DNA of 64,000 nucleotides from Flavobacterium pokkalii (GTDB lineage: Bacteria; Bacteroidota; Bacteroidia; Flavobacteriales; Flavobacteriaceae), in the NCBI RefSeq assembly GCF_014596575.1, contig NZ_NASZ01000010.1, positions 1-64,000 of the forward strand, written 5' to 3'. The first letter of the stretch is position 1; every line of letters begins with the position of its first letter. The notes under the pieces are model-generated. The model was not told the DNA's origin. It saw only the letters and a program-made list of their open reading frames with translations, and made no database searches. A program made the position numbers and the translations under genes. This document shows positions 24,886-33,333 of this stretch, in pieces.

Positions 24886-26778
24886 TTATCTTCTTTTCAC
24901 ATAATCCAATTGTACGTCCTGATCGATGATTTCAAATTCGGCATCTTTTTCCCAAATTTCCATCTCACAAGGCTTGCAGTTGAATTTCAGTTTGTATTCG
25001 TTTTCACCATGTTTCAAAGTCAGCGGTTCAGCCACTTTTTCTCCCATGGTTTCACGCTGGAAACGGGCACATTTACCTAATTCGTATTTCACGCAATATT
25101 TGGTCGTCATTACACGGGCTTTTCCTGGATCCCATTGCAATTCGAATGCTTTTTCAATCTCGGTTACGCCATGTCTTTTGTAGAAAGCGCGAGCTAATTT
25201 ATTCGAAACATTAAAAGTAAAATCCAATTTTTCTGTTGGATAAGGATGATCGGTAGGAACAATTTGGAATTCTTCTCTATGGTATTCGTTGATTCGAATA
25301 TCAATCAATTGTTCCAAAGCGATTCTACGTACTTCATTTACTTTCGAAATTGGTAAAAACCAATTATTAGAAAATTCCACTTCTAACGCATCCACGATAA
25401 AAGGCGTATTTCCAGTCTTAGCCAGATTCTTTTTGATATTCGGAATGACCGATTCTTCGCTTTTTGCTAATTCTTTTGCCGTTTCTAAACTAGCAACACT
25501 TTGATGTCCATCTTCATCGGTTACAATCAATTGGAAGCCTTCAGCAGTTTCCACAAATCGCATTTCAACGCCAATCTTACGAACTGCAGCGTTTTCTTTT
25601 TCCACAATTCGGTTGAATTCCGCATCTGAATTACGATAAATCATCGTTCCAACCGGAATATTTTTGAAGGTATTTGGCACCACGATATCATTCACAATAA
25701 TATTGATTTGTACACCATCAGCTACTCCTTCAGCATTAATAAAATAAAGTCCGTCACCGTTGTTCAGTTTTTCATAGTTTTCAATCACATAACCATTGGC
25801 TTTGATTTCAGTCACTTTACCAATATGCTGCCCTTGTGATTTTGGACTTTCCCAGTTACCAATCTTTTCTTTTCTGTGATTCACAAAATAATCGGTATAG
25901 CCACGGTTGAAACTGCGGTCCATTTCCGGTTCGAAATTATAGAAGGTTCTACCCGAAGAAGCCTTTTGGAACTTATCATTATTTTCTAAGAAAGCATCTA
26001 ATTTCTTTCTTAAAAAGGAAGTATTGTTCTTAACGTAAACAATGTCTTTTAAACGACCTTCTATTTTGAAAGAAGTGATTCCCGCTTCAATCAAAGCCGG
26101 TAATTGGTCACTTAAATCCAAATCTTTAATCGAAAGCAAATGACTTTCGGTTAACAAAGTCGTTCCGTTTCCGTCAATCAGATTGTATGGCAAACGGCAG
26201 TTTTGAGCACAAGAACCGCGGTTAGCACTACGTTCTCCGCCGGCAATACTCATATAGCAATTTCCACTAAAAGACACACAAAGTGCTCCCGAAACGAAGA
26301 ACTCCAATTCTACATCTGTTGCAGCAGCAATGTCTCTCACCTGATCCAAATTCAACTCACGAGCTAAAACCACTCGTTGCATTCCGGCATCTTTTAGGAA
26401 TTTTACGTGTTTTGGATCACGATTATTCGCTTGTGTACTGGCATGAATGACAATTGGAGGCAAATCCATTTCCATAATCGCCATGTCCTGTACAATAAGT
26501 GCATCAACCCCAATATCGTATAATTGATAGATTAACTTTTTGCAATCTTCCAATTCGTTGTCGTATAAAATGGTATTGATTACCACAAAAACCTGTGCCT
26601 TAAACAAATGGGCGTATTTCACCATTTCGGCAATATCTTCAACAGAATTGGTCGCATTGGTACGTGCTCCATAATGTGGTGCTCCAATATAAACAGCATC
26701 TGCACCCGCATTGATAGCGGCAATTCCCTGAACTAGATTCTTAGCCGGAGCCAGAATTTCAACTTTCTTTTTCGTCAT
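24886..26778 (-). CDS. U32 family protein (RlhA-like, 23S rRNA hydroxylation)
   Basis: 630 residues. A TIM-barrel-like N-terminal domain (about 1-300) opens with EILAPAKNLVQGIAAINAGAD. The U32 signature region is present (VSGALCVSFSGNCYMS, ERSANRGSCAQNCR), with cysteines that likely bind an Fe-S cluster. The C-terminal domain carries further cysteines (KYCVKYELGKC, FNCKPCEMEIW). Length and architecture are closest to E. coli RlhA (YdcP), which hydroxylates C2501 of 23S rRNA, rather than to short U32 peptidases. Function is inferred. It is the last gene before the pectin locus, probably with its own promoter (26817-26824). Confidence 0.8.
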   Translation of the reverse strand: MTKKKVEILAPAKNLVQGIAAINAGADAVYIGAPHYGARTNATNSVEDIAEMVKYAHLFKAQVFVVINTILYDNELEDCKKLIYQLYDIGVDALIVQDMAIMEMDLPPIVIHASTQANNRDPKHVKFLKDAGMQRVVLARELNLDQVRDIAAATDVELEFFVSGALCVSFSGNCYMSIAGGERSANRGSCAQNCRLPYNLIDGNGTTLLTESHLLSIKDLDLSDQLPALIEAGITSFKIEGRLKDIVYVKNNTSFLRKKLDAFLENNDKFQKASSGRTFYNFEPEMDRSFNRGYTDYFVNHRKEKIGNWESPKSQGQHIGKVTEIKANGYVIENYEKLNNGDGLYFINAEGVADGVQINIIVNDIVVPNTFKNIPVGTMIYRNSDAEFNRIVEKENAAVRKIGVEMRFVETAEGFQLIVTDEDGHQSVASLETAKELAKSEESVIPNIKKNLAKTGNTPFIVDALEVEFSNNWFLPISKVNEVRRIALEQLIDIRINEYHREEFQIVPTDHPYPTEKLDFTFNVSNKLARAFYKRHGVTEIEKAFELQWDPGKARVMTTKYCVKYELGKCARFQRETMGEKVAEPLTLKHGENEYKLKFNCKPCEMEIWEKDAEFEIIDQDVQLDYVKRR

Positions 26779-26816
26779 ACCTTAACCTCAATTCCTCATT
26801 TTCCGGAATCAGGCTG

Positions 26817-26824
26817 CAAAAGTA
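26817..26824 (-). promoter_or_regulatory. -7 box (TACTTTTG) for the U32 gene
   Basis: Minus-strand TACTTTTG matches TAnnTTTG and lies 38 bases before the ATG at 26778. Confidence 0.55.
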
Positions 26825-26915
26825 TAAAATTGTTCTCAAAAAATTAGGGTTTCAGAAGAATTAAGATTTAAATCATTTGAAAAACAGATATTTACAAAAC
26901 CCTTCACACATAGTA

Positions 26916-26987
26916 TGTCATTCCGAGGTACGAGGAATCTCATCAAGTGACTCACCCAACGGAGATTCCTCGTACCTCGGAATGACA
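26916..26987. repeat. GTCATTxCGA-family palindromic repeat, perfect 26-bp stem
   Basis: The 26 bases 26916-26941 (TGTCATTCCGAGG...) are the exact reverse complement of 26962-26987, with a 20-base loop. The perfect match implies recent origin or active maintenance. Confidence 0.9.
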
Positions 26988-27014
26988 AGTTTGTGGTTAT
27001 TTCCATACTTCATT

Positions 27015-27048
27015 CAATAAAAAAGCACGAATATAAATCCGTGCTTTT
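27015..27048 (-). terminator. Terminator of the pectin locus (after the last GH2 gene)
   Basis: AAAAGCACG (27021-27029) and CGTGCTTTT (27040-27048) form a stem that on the minus strand runs into TTTTTT. It lies 25 bases after the stop of the GH2 gene. Confidence 0.85.
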
Positions 27049-27072
27049 AAAAACTAAACATATTGAATCAGC

Positions 27073-29511
27073 TTATTCCACTTTAATATTCGAAGTCGCA
27101 GCCGTAATATTTCCTGCAGTTGAAGCTTCCAAAGTAATATTTTCGGCTTTTTTATTCGATTGTAAAATCACTAAGCACTTTCCGTTGTATAATTTGCGAT
27201 AATTGGCTTTAAAAGGCTCTAAACTGGCCTGATAACCATTATCCACTCCTACAATCTTAGCACCACCTGAAACTTTAAAATTAATTAGATTATCGGCTGT
27301 GGGTAATGCGTTTCCGTTTTTGTCTTGCAATGAAACAGTGACATAAACTAATTCATAACCATCCTTTTTAATTGATGTTTTATCGGCTTGCAAATTGATA
27401 TTAGCCGCTTCGCCTGCGGTATGTATTTCAGTTTCTTTGACTACTTCGCCTGCTTTTCTGGAAACCGCTTTCAAGGTTCCTGCTTCAAAAGGCACTTTCC
27501 AGGCAATATGCAATTCGTCACCTTTTTTGGATTTCGAACCTAAAGATTTTCCGTTTAGGAATAATTCTACTTCATCGGCATTGTTGTAATAGGCCCAAAC
27601 GTCGATTAGCTGCCCTGCTTTCCAGTTCCAATGCGGCAACAAATGCAAAACGTTTTTATCACTCCATTCGCTTTGGTACATATAATACACATCTTTTGGG
27701 AAACCCGCTAAATCCACAATCCCAAAATACGAACTGCGCGCCGGATAAGGATACGGATCAGGTTCGCCAATATAATCAAAACCAGTCCAAACGAATGTTC
27801 CCGCTATAAAATCATATTTCTTAGCCGCTTTCCAGTTTTCCTCATGGGTAGTTCCCCAATACGAAGCAATGTTATCATAAGCCGTAACGGTTAAATCAGG
27901 ATTTCCATCGAAAGTTTCTCCGTATTTTTTTGGCCAAAAACGAATCGTATCGGTTGGCATATCATAATGTCCGCGCGTAGCATAAGCCGAAACACTCTCG
28001 GAAGCAAGAATTTTTTGCCCTTTAAAACGCTCTGGAAATGTAGCGTAATCGGCATGTTTATAATTAAAACCTAAAAGATCTAAAGCACCCGATTGATAGA
28101 TAAAATTCTTCTCAGGAACATTCTCCGTCAAGGCAGAAGTAACCGGTCTGGTTTTGTCCAAAGACTTTACAATTTGAGCTAATTCTTTTGTAATGGAAAC
28201 TCCAGTACTGTCAAATTGCTCTCTGATTTCGTTCCCAATACTCCACATCATCACCGATGGATGGTTGCGGTCACGCTTGATAAAATCTTCCAAATCACGC
28301 TTGTGCCATTCGTCAAAATATTTGTTGTAATCATTGGAAACTTTTTTCTTTTTCCACACATCAAAAATCTCATCTTGCACAATCAAACCCATTTCGTCAC
28401 ACAATTGCAGCAACTCCAAAGAGGGCGGATTATGAGCCGTTCTGATGGCATTAGCACCCATTTCTTTCATGATTTGCAACTTTCTTTTAATGGCATGATA
28501 ATTCGCTACCGCTCCCAGAGCACCATTATCATGATGCAGGCAAACCCCGTAAATTTTGGTTGGAACTCCGTTCAACGAAAAACCTTTTTCGGCATCGAAA
28601 GCAAAATATCTAAACCCAAGTGGAGTTTCATATTCATCCACTAAAGTTTTATTATCGTAGATTTTTGTTACTACTTTATACAAATTTGGATTTTTGGTAT
28701 CCCACAATTTTGGATTTTGTACATCGAAACTTTGTTCTTTTTTCAAAATGGATTTTGCCTCAATCGATTCTGTCGATTCAGATCGAACAACCAAATTATT
28801 TGAAGCATCCAAAATACGTGTCACCACATTAATTTGTTTGGCCACATTGGCATCATTTTGAATCTTTACTTCATAATTTACCTTTGCCTTATCTTTGGAA
28901 ACTTCTGGCGTAGTTACATAGGTTCCCCTTTGGGCCACATGCACTTTAGCCGTCGTCACCAAACGTACATTGCGGTAAATCCCCGAACCGGTGTACCAGC
29001 GCGAACTTGGCTGAGCCGAATTATCAACTTTGACTGCAATGTAATTTTTTTGGTTGCCAAATTTCAAATAAGGCGTCAAATCATAAGAAAAAGAGATGTA
29101 TCCAAAAGGTCTTTTCCCCAAATAATGCCCGTTAATCCAAACCTCGCTATTGCAAAATACCCCGTCAAATTCGATAGCAATGCTTTTATTTTTTGCCGAT
29201 TCAGGCAAAGTAAAACTTTTGCGATACCACCCCATTCCGGCGGGTAAAGCTCCTCCTTGTGGTTTGGTTGGATGCTCTTTACTGAAAGCACCTTCGATAC
29301 TCCAATCGTGCGGCAAGTCTAATACACGCCAATTATTCGCATCAAAATCAGCCTGAATAGCCGTGGGATAATCTCCCAGTTTAAAATTCCAATCGGGATT
29401 GAAATCGGCAACTATTCGGCTTTCATTTTTTGTTGTTGCGCAGGCAACCAGGAACAACAAAACCGCCACAGTTCCCATTTTTTGTAAAAGGTTTTTTTGC
29501 TTTTTTATCAT
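27073..29511 (-). CDS. GH2 beta-glycosidase lipoprotein (beta-galactosidase-like)
   Basis: 812 residues. The lipoprotein signal ends FLVAC. Domains follow the GH2 order: sugar-binding jelly roll (about 35-205), Ig-like (about 210-320), TIM barrel (about 325-600), a DUF4982-like domain (about 620-690) and a last Ig-like domain. The acid/base Glu is in MWSIGNEI and the nucleophile Glu probably in ILASESVSAY. A longer frame reaches 29559, but the ATG at 29511 directly precedes the lipoprotein signal. It would remove terminal beta-galactosyl or related residues from pectin side chains. Last gene of the PUL; exact specificity unknown. Confidence 0.88.
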   Translation of the reverse strand: MIKKQKNLLQKMGTVAVLLFLVACATTKNESRIVADFNPDWNFKLGDYPTAIQADFDANNWRVLDLPHDWSIEGAFSKEHPTKPQGGALPAGMGWYRKSFTLPESAKNKSIAIEFDGVFCNSEVWINGHYLGKRPFGYISFSYDLTPYLKFGNQKNYIAVKVDNSAQPSSRWYTGSGIYRNVRLVTTAKVHVAQRGTYVTTPEVSKDKAKVNYEVKIQNDANVAKQINVVTRILDASNNLVVRSESTESIEAKSILKKEQSFDVQNPKLWDTKNPNLYKVVTKIYDNKTLVDEYETPLGFRYFAFDAEKGFSLNGVPTKIYGVCLHHDNGALGAVANYHAIKRKLQIMKEMGANAIRTAHNPPSLELLQLCDEMGLIVQDEIFDVWKKKKVSNDYNKYFDEWHKRDLEDFIKRDRNHPSVMMWSIGNEIREQFDSTGVSITKELAQIVKSLDKTRPVTSALTENVPEKNFIYQSGALDLLGFNYKHADYATFPERFKGQKILASESVSAYATRGHYDMPTDTIRFWPKKYGETFDGNPDLTVTAYDNIASYWGTTHEENWKAAKKYDFIAGTFVWTGFDYIGEPDPYPYPARSSYFGIVDLAGFPKDVYYMYQSEWSDKNVLHLLPHWNWKAGQLIDVWAYYNNADEVELFLNGKSLGSKSKKGDELHIAWKVPFEAGTLKAVSRKAGEVVKETEIHTAGEAANINLQADKTSIKKDGYELVYVTVSLQDKNGNALPTADNLINFKVSGGAKIVGVDNGYQASLEPFKANYRKLYNGKCLVILQSNKKAENITLEASTAGNITAATSNIKVE

Positions 29512-29572
29512 TATATTATTTATTATGTTATCTGGCATTGTGAGAAACGGGCCTATCACATTTGTTAATCTC

Positions 29573-29619
29573 GTAATGAGATTGCTTCGTTCCGATGGCT
29601 ATCGGAACTCGCAATGACT
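29573..29619. repeat. Decayed GTCATTxCGA-family repeat
   Basis: GAGATTGCTTCGTTCCGATG runs into the near-palindrome GTTCCGATGGCTATCGGAAC (29589-29608) and CTCGCAATGAC. It lies between the two GH2 genes. Confidence 0.8.
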
Positions 29620-29620
29620 A

Positions 29621-32600
29621 TTATTGAAACTCAAAAGATTCCAAACGCAATCCTTTCATATTATCCGATTCCAGTCGGATTTTATATTTTCCGGCATTGA
29701 TGTAACCTCCCGAAGTGGTATTTAAAATCTTCCATTTCTCTGTAGGCGCCGGAAATTCGATTGTATCATTTCGCAATAAAATGCCGTAAGCATCTTCTAT
29801 AATTAGTTTTACTTTTATCGGTTCGGGAGTCATATTCATATACCTGAAACGCATCAAATATACATTGGCAACACCAGGATTTACTTCAAATTCGATACTG
29901 TTTTGGGTGTTTTTAGTAAACTCCACATAATCGCTGGATTTGAAATTATCTTTTTCAAGCCCTTCACCAACAATTTTTGCTGATTCTGCTTCTAGTTTCA
30001 AAGTCGGACGATCGTCTTTCACTTTCCCCAAATCAGAGGTCGGAACCAAGACAACAGCATACATTGCTGCATTTTCGGCATTTTTTCCAAAACTAACTTT
30101 CTCTCCTTTTTTAACCTCTTTTTCGAAAATACTAAAAACAATTCCGTTACTGTTTTTAGCTGTTGCTTCGGTTTTTTTATAATCTGAAAGCCAAGGCAAA
30201 CTTTCTTTTATTTTGGAATCAACCAAAACCGAAACCGCAGCCTCTTCTTTAGAAACAAAAGAACCCGAAGTATTATTTTTATTCGAAAAACGAATATAAT
30301 CAGCAGTATATAAATGAGCCGGCAATTGCGTAAATACGGTTTCTGAATCCTGATATTGTTTCGAATTTAATTTCAACCAACTTCCAATTTCAAAAGCATT
30401 ATTTGTGTTTACATTTACAATATTCTTTGGCGAAGCCGCTGCTGCTTTTACCGATTTGTCTTTGGAAGCAATGGCAATGGCCGAAATTATTCCTTCACCC
30501 GAAGTTACCTTTGGAAAATCAATTACTAATTTTCCGTTCTTGCTTTTGGCTGTAACCGTTTTCTTTACTGCTTTGGCAAAACCAACTTCGCTCCAAATAT
30601 CGAAATCTTTGAGAACAATGTTATCATTAATGGCAACATCAAAAACGCGCCAGTCTTTGCAATCCAATCCGCCACCGGTACCGTACCAAGGTTCCGAGAA
30701 ATACAAATCGACCAAATATTCACCATCAGGAACTGGAAATTCGTATTTCAATTTATCCATACCATAACGATAATCCTGAAATAAGGCATCATTTTGAGTG
30801 CCATCAACCAAATCATAAGATGAGCGCTGACTGGCAAAATAAGCCGGCAGATTTTTAAAATCATCCGTCCAAGACAACGAACCCCAAGTATTGTCTTCGG
30901 ATTTATGTACGTCGGCTGCCCATTTGTTTCCTTTTGCATCTACAAAATCATCACCTCCACAATTCACACGATAGAGGTAATTGTAATTGGATTTTGCCAA
31001 AACCACTTCTTCTTTTGTACTTAACAAATCAAAATAAGGCGATTTAGGCAAATTGTTCAAAACTATATAATCCTGAGCCACTTTTTTACCATCTACATAG
31101 CCCACTGCGTACAATACATTATAGGCTATATCCGCTGTATTCCATTGAAAATGCTGGCCTTTTCCTGGTTTTTTCAATTTCCCCAACGAATGATTGTTCA
31201 CATCATTGAATAATTCGACCTCATCACAATTGGAATAGACGTCTATGCCGTTTTTGACTCCTGTTGTTTCCCATCGGTTTGGCCAAGTGTGCGAAACAAT
31301 ATAGACCATCGGATTGGTTTTGTTTGACGCATAATTAGCTCGATATAGATAATAGGCATCCAGCGGTTCACCCCAAATGCTGAACAATCCTTTATAATTG
31401 ACTGGTCCCACTTGGTCAATGGCTCTAAATCCTTCACCGTTTTGATCACGCCCTGGATTTTCATGCGAAGCAAACAACCAATTGAATTGTCCTGCCACTT
31501 TATCTTTTACTGCTTCGGCTTCTCGCACTTTGATTTCCATTAATTGCGAAAAACGGTTTTCGCTCAAAACTCCTTTTTGGTCAAATTCGCCTTCGCTATG
31601 CAAATCGATACTACGCCAAGCTCCATATTCACCGTTTAATAATTGAGTGGTCATTTCTTCAGCATAATTAAACGGATTACCACCATAGGTTCCCGACCAG
31701 TTTTGTACCACATTCCAGTCGGTTCCTTCACCACCATTGCAAGTGGTTACTTTTCGTTGGGATGAAGCCGTTTGATCCATTTCGCGAATGATTTGGGTAC
31801 ATTCCTGCGCAAATTCCTTTGGAATGGTACTTTCGTTTTGTAATCCCCACAAAACCACCGAAGGATTGTTGCGTCTTTCTTTAATCCATTCGCGCAAAAG
31901 GGTTTTGAAATTTTCTTTAAATTCTGGCGTATCATACCAAATATGCGCCGAAAACTGACTCCAAAACAAGATTCCACTTTCGTCTAGCAATTCCTGATAT
32001 TTTAAATTATGTGGTTGATGTGCTTCTCGGAACGAATTGAATCCTGCTGCTTTTATTTGTTCTATTCTGGCTTTGATTTGCGTATCCGAAAAAGCATGAC
32101 TTTGACCTAATTGGTGTTCGTATTCACAAGTTCCATTAATAAATACGGGCGTATCATTGATAAAAAAGCGTTTATCATCTCCTTCTCTTCCAACTGGCCA
32201 AGAAATCCAACGAATTCCATAAGGCGTAGTAATTTTATCCAGAACTTTGTTTTTTTCCAAAATAGTAGTCGAAAGCGTATACAAATACGGACTTTCTGGC
32301 GACCATAAATTTGGATTTTTGATTGCTGGTAAAGTTTGCGGAATCTCTTTGGTTTCTTTCGAAATCAAAACGGAACTCTTAGCCGAAGCCACTTCTTTTC
32401 CATTTTTGTCCAAAAGCGAATTGACAACTGTAATTGTTCTATCCAATCCGTTGTAATTTTGAACTTCTGTTGTGGTATGTAAAACTGCTTTTTCCTTGGA
32501 AGTAGTTTTGTCATTCCAAATATGAACGCCAAAAGGAGCCACACGAACTTCATTGGTTACAACCAAAGTTACTGGACGAAAAATCCCCATTGGTTGGGAA

Positions 32601-33112
32601 CCTTCTGAGAATCCCCATTCGCCGGAACAACCGCCGCATACCCAAGGCAAATCGGCAATAAAAGCCGGATGTGCTGCTTTGACAAGCAGTTTATTTTCGA
32701 AATTAAAACGTAAAGCTTGGGTAATATCCAAAGTAAAAGTAGTTCTTCCGCCTTTGTGTTCGCCCACCTTTTTGCCGTTAAGCCATACCGTTGCATAGCT
32801 ACTAACGCCTTCAAAAAAAAGAAAATAACGTTTGTCTTTTTGCTGTTTGCCAATTTTCAGATTTCTCGAATACCAAGCCGTCCCGTGCAAATTGCCATGT
32901 TTCATTTGGCGAAAGCCCTCGTATTGATCCCAGTTATGAGGAACATCGACCGATTTCCAATTTGCATCTGCATTTACTTCGTTTACGAAATCCTGTTTGG
33001 AATTGGTTTCTACCATTGTGGTTTTCCAATTGGCATTCAGTGAAAATTCTTCACGGGTTTGAGACCACGAAAAAGTGCTGATTAAAAATAGTATGTATAG
33101 TAATTTCTTCAT
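29621..33112 (-). CDS. Multimodular GH2 enzyme with malectin-like and CBM-like domains
   Basis: 1163 residues with a Sec signal peptide ending FSWSQ. GH2 jelly roll (about 20-190), Ig-like domain (about 195-300) and TIM barrel (about 305-610) are followed by a domain with VEL-type strands (about 620-715). A malectin-like domain (about 725-890; YRVNCGGDDFVDAKGN, YLVDLYFSEPW) and a C-terminal CBM6/35-like domain (about 1040-1163; LEAESAKIVG) complete it. The acid/base Glu is in LWGLQNES; the nucleophile may be in LLNGEYGAW. The extra carbohydrate-binding modules suggest action on large substrates. Candidate activities: beta-galactosidase, beta-glucuronidase or a beta-L-arabinosidase. Confidence 0.85.
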   Translation of the reverse strand: MKKLLYILFLISTFSWSQTREEFSLNANWKTTMVETNSKQDFVNEVNADANWKSVDVPHNWDQYEGFRQMKHGNLHGTAWYSRNLKIGKQQKDKRYFLFFEGVSSYATVWLNGKKVGEHKGGRTTFTLDITQALRFNFENKLLVKAAHPAFIADLPWVCGGCSGEWGFSEGSQPMGIFRPVTLVVTNEVRVAPFGVHIWNDKTTSKEKAVLHTTTEVQNYNGLDRTITVVNSLLDKNGKEVASAKSSVLISKETKEIPQTLPAIKNPNLWSPESPYLYTLSTTILEKNKVLDKITTPYGIRWISWPVGREGDDKRFFINDTPVFINGTCEYEHQLGQSHAFSDTQIKARIEQIKAAGFNSFREAHQPHNLKYQELLDESGILFWSQFSAHIWYDTPEFKENFKTLLREWIKERRNNPSVVLWGLQNESTIPKEFAQECTQIIREMDQTASSQRKVTTCNGGEGTDWNVVQNWSGTYGGNPFNYAEEMTTQLLNGEYGAWRSIDLHSEGEFDQKGVLSENRFSQLMEIKVREAEAVKDKVAGQFNWLFASHENPGRDQNGEGFRAIDQVGPVNYKGLFSIWGEPLDAYYLYRANYASNKTNPMVYIVSHTWPNRWETTGVKNGIDVYSNCDEVELFNDVNNHSLGKLKKPGKGQHFQWNTADIAYNVLYAVGYVDGKKVAQDYIVLNNLPKSPYFDLLSTKEEVVLAKSNYNYLYRVNCGGDDFVDAKGNKWAADVHKSEDNTWGSLSWTDDFKNLPAYFASQRSSYDLVDGTQNDALFQDYRYGMDKLKYEFPVPDGEYLVDLYFSEPWYGTGGGLDCKDWRVFDVAINDNIVLKDFDIWSEVGFAKAVKKTVTAKSKNGKLVIDFPKVTSGEGIISAIAIASKDKSVKAAAASPKNIVNVNTNNAFEIGSWLKLNSKQYQDSETVFTQLPAHLYTADYIRFSNKNNTSGSFVSKEEAAVSVLVDSKIKESLPWLSDYKKTEATAKNSNGIVFSIFEKEVKKGEKVSFGKNAENAAMYAVVLVPTSDLGKVKDDRPTLKLEAESAKIVGEGLEKDNFKSSDYVEFTKNTQNSIEFEVNPGVANVYLMRFRYMNMTPEPIKVKLIIEDAYGILLRNDTIEFPAPTEKWKILNTTSGGYINAGKYKIRLESDNMKGLRLESFEFQ

Positions 33113-33170
33113 TTTTTTTTAAACCATATAAGGCATATAAGTTCATTGAAGTTGGCTTATATTGATATAA

Positions 33171-33327
33171 TCCTGCAAGGTTTTTAAAACCTTGCAGGAA
33201 ACGCTCTTGTTTGACCATTCGCCTGCGTGAGGGATGGAAGTGGAGCTCTCCCGATTTTTCATCGGAAAGCGGGAGCATACAGCCCGACCTCGTCTCGACT
33301 TTTTCGGAGAGACGAGGGCACGCCAAA
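33171..33327. repeat. GC-rich multi-hairpin element (candidate interspersed repeat or structured RNA)
   Basis: Three strong hairpins stand in series. The first (33171-33199) has a 14-bp perfect stem TCCTGCAAGGTTTT/AAAACCTTGCAGGA. The second (33245-33276) pairs GCTCTCCCG with CGGGAGC around an inner CCGAT/ATCGG. The third (33288-33317) pairs CCTCGTCTC with GAGACGAGG. Linking sequences GTGAGGGATGGAAG and ACAGCCCGACC look like those of interspersed elements common in flavobacterial intergenic DNA. GC content is well above the surroundings. No coding function is apparent. Confidence 0.7.
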
Positions 33328-33333
33328 ATTATC

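Noticed and set aside
28216..28644. 142-codon plus-strand frame within the first GH2 gene, and similar long antisense frames elsewhere
   Set aside because: Antisense shadows of conserved enzyme genes without own start signals or recognisable domains.
33051..33326. 91-codon reading frame on the minus strand in the gap before the large GH2 gene
   Set aside because: It runs through the hairpin-rich repeat and into the GH2 gene in another frame; composition is not coding-like.
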